In this document: in pieces, positions 42,794 through 43,542 of the stretch
Layout of the letters: each line of letters opens with the position of its first letter
How positions within the stretch are numbered: the first letter of the stretch is position 1
Source: Chloroflexota bacterium
GTDB taxonomy: Bacteria > Chloroflexota > Anaerolineae > B4-G1 > DUEL01
Assembly: GCA_011388675.1 (NCBI GenBank)
Contig: DROW01000032.1
Coordinates: 1-43,542 of the forward strand
Direction: 5' to 3'
DNA length: 43,542 nucleotides
Position numbers and translations under genes: made by a program
The notes under the pieces: generated by a model
What the model was told of the DNA's origin: nothing
Database searches by the model: none
Seen by the model: the letters and a program-made list of their open reading frames with translations, nothing else

Positions 42794-43400
42794 ACCTCGC
42801 CTCTACTACTGCCACGATCTCTTGCTGCACGTCCTGGATCGAGCGGGCACCGTCGATCACGACCCACCGCTCCGGTTCCATCCCGGCCAGTTCCAGATAG
42901 CCGGCCCGCACTCGGCGGTGGAAGGCCAACGCTTCCTGGTCCATCCGGTTCCACTCCCCGCCGCCCAGCAGCCGCCGTGTCAGCCCCTCGTCGGGCTGGA
43001 TGTCCAGATAGAGGGTCAGATCGGGGACCAGCCCGCCGGTGGCAATGCGGGTGATCTGCCACAGCGTCTTCAGGTCCAGCCCACGGCCGTACCCCTGGTA
43101 AGCCAGCGTGCTGTCGTAGAACCGGTCGCAGATGACCAGTTTGCCCGCCGCCAGCGCTGGCCGGATCACCTCGGCGACCAACTGGGCGCGGGAGGCGGTG
43201 TAGAGGAAGACTTCGGCCCAGGCGTACATCCCCACGTTGTCCGGGTCGTGGAGAATCCGCCGGATCTGGTCTCCAATGGGGGTTCCGCCGGGTTCCCTGG
43301 TAAGGACCACGCCGTATCCCTTCTCCCGCAGGTGCTCGGCCAGGAGCCGGGCCTGAGTGGTCTTCCCGCTGCCCTCGGGGCCCTCAAACGTGATCAACAC
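42777..43400 (-). CDS. tmk: Thymidylate kinase
   Basis: Phosphorylates dTMP to dTDP. 207 residues: P-loop ITFEGPEGSGKTTQARLLAE, DR motif ICDRFYDSTLAYQGYGRGLD, and PDLTLYLDIQP. TREPGGTPIGD has the substrate-binding Arg-Glu-Pro. GTG start with GGAGGAG upstream, six bases after the R3H gene stop. The last residues (DAGR) lie within a heptamer array. Confidence 0.95.
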   Translation of the reverse strand: MLITFEGPEGSGKTTQARLLAEHLREKGYGVVLTREPGGTPIGDQIRRILHDPDNVGMYAWAEVFLYTASRAQLVAEVIRPALAAGKLVICDRFYDSTLAYQGYGRGLDLKTLWQITRIATGGLVPDLTLYLDIQPDEGLTRRLLGGGEWNRMDQEALAFHRRVRAGYLELAGMEPERWVVIDGARSIQDVQQEIVAVVEARLDAGR

Positions 43401-43406
43401 AAAAGG

Positions 43407-43542
43407 CTACTCCTCCCGGTAGATGCGCACTCGTCGGTTGGCTCCCTTTCCCACGGAGTAGGAGGAGAGATTGGCCGCGCGGGCCATCTCGTGCTGGCGG
43501 CGCCGGATGTAGGCGTTCTGGGGGGAAAGTTCCACCTCCGGC
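43407..43542 (-). CDS. R3H-domain nucleic-acid-binding protein, C-terminal end (5' part outside window)
   Basis: Only the last 44 residues are visible, ending HEMARAANLSSYSVGKGANR then RVRIYREE. The R-x3-H pattern (RRRQHEMA) and GxxxNRRVRIY match the R3H domain that ends a family of AAA ATPases (Ycf45/SpoIIIAA-like). The frame stays open to the edge. The stop is six bases before the tmk GTG, so the two are probably co-transcribed. The ATPase part is not in view. Confidence 0.65.
   Translation of the reverse strand, partial: PEVELSPQNAYIRRRQHEMARAANLSSYSVGKGANRRVRIYREE

Overview
The window is a dense, GC-rich bacterial chromosome segment carrying about 46 protein genes and no rRNA, tRNA or CRISPR that I could recognise. 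Many proteins are of types common in Chloroflexota: a DUF6391 protein, a DUF951 protein, a compact FtsK-like ATPase, an orphan HdrA, short TatA/TatB, and TTG/GTG starts. A member of Chloroflexota, perhaps of class Anaerolineae, is my best guess, but this is inference and no marker gene was compared.

Layout from left to right. Bases 1-4129 (+): the C-terminal part of SMC, an asparaginase, RsfS and a CtaB-like heme O synthase. Bases 4211-9386 (-): a FecR/beta-propeller lipoprotein, a CHASE2 nucleotide cyclase and an HdrA-like Fe-S flavoprotein. Bases 9683-11520 (+): tatA-tatB-tatC plus a DUF4062-like gene. Bases 11619-17900 (-): HerA-like ATPase, ODP-type metallo-beta-lactamase protein, mtaB, HIT protein, a membrane protein and an AcuB-like CBS-ACT protein. 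Bases 17960-24733 (-): asnS, Nudix, GNAT, gluzincin lipoprotein, a small membrane protein and ligA. Bases 24891-28684 (+): a PH/DUF1648 membrane protein, a DUF92 protein and a three-gene FtsK-like module. Bases 28605-37827 (-): slipin, bicupin, dnaX, ybaB, an intruding FkbM methyltransferase, recR, an M2/M3-like peptidase, a sortase, DUF6391 and holA. Bases 38022-42266 (-): gmk, rhomboid, CNNM/CBS transporter-like protein, DUF951 and a GT28 glycosyltransferase. Bases 42326-43542: an FmdB-type zinc-ribbon gene (+), then tmk and the 3' end of an R3H-domain gene (-).

Most of the content is housekeeping: DNA replication and repair (ligA, dnaX, holA, recR, ybaB), chromosome segregation (smc), nucleotide kinases (gmk, tmk), tRNA charging and modification (asnS, mtaB), ribosome hibernation (rsfS) and protein export (tat). 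Several promoters read clearly as sigma-70 type, almost all with a 17-bp spacer and a TTG-type -35.

The less ordinary parts are: (1) the FtsK-like module, in which a soluble alpha-beta motor lacking membrane and gamma domains is followed by a small membrane protein and a short unknown protein, driven by a strong promoter that runs into a perfect 14-bp-arm palindrome; (2) a CHASE2 cyclase whose two purine-selecting residues look more like a guanylyl than an adenylyl cyclase; (3) a set of repeats: octamer arrays (GGGGAAGC on the minus strand), three heptamer arrays with different units, two CCACAGAG-type dyad elements and three TGYGCTTC elements. They sit repeatedly at gene 3' ends and in several cases encode the C-terminal tail or the stop codon of a housekeeping gene.

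No gene-free stretch longer than 300 bases exists; the longest gap (9387-9682) holds two divergent promoters and a dyad repeat.
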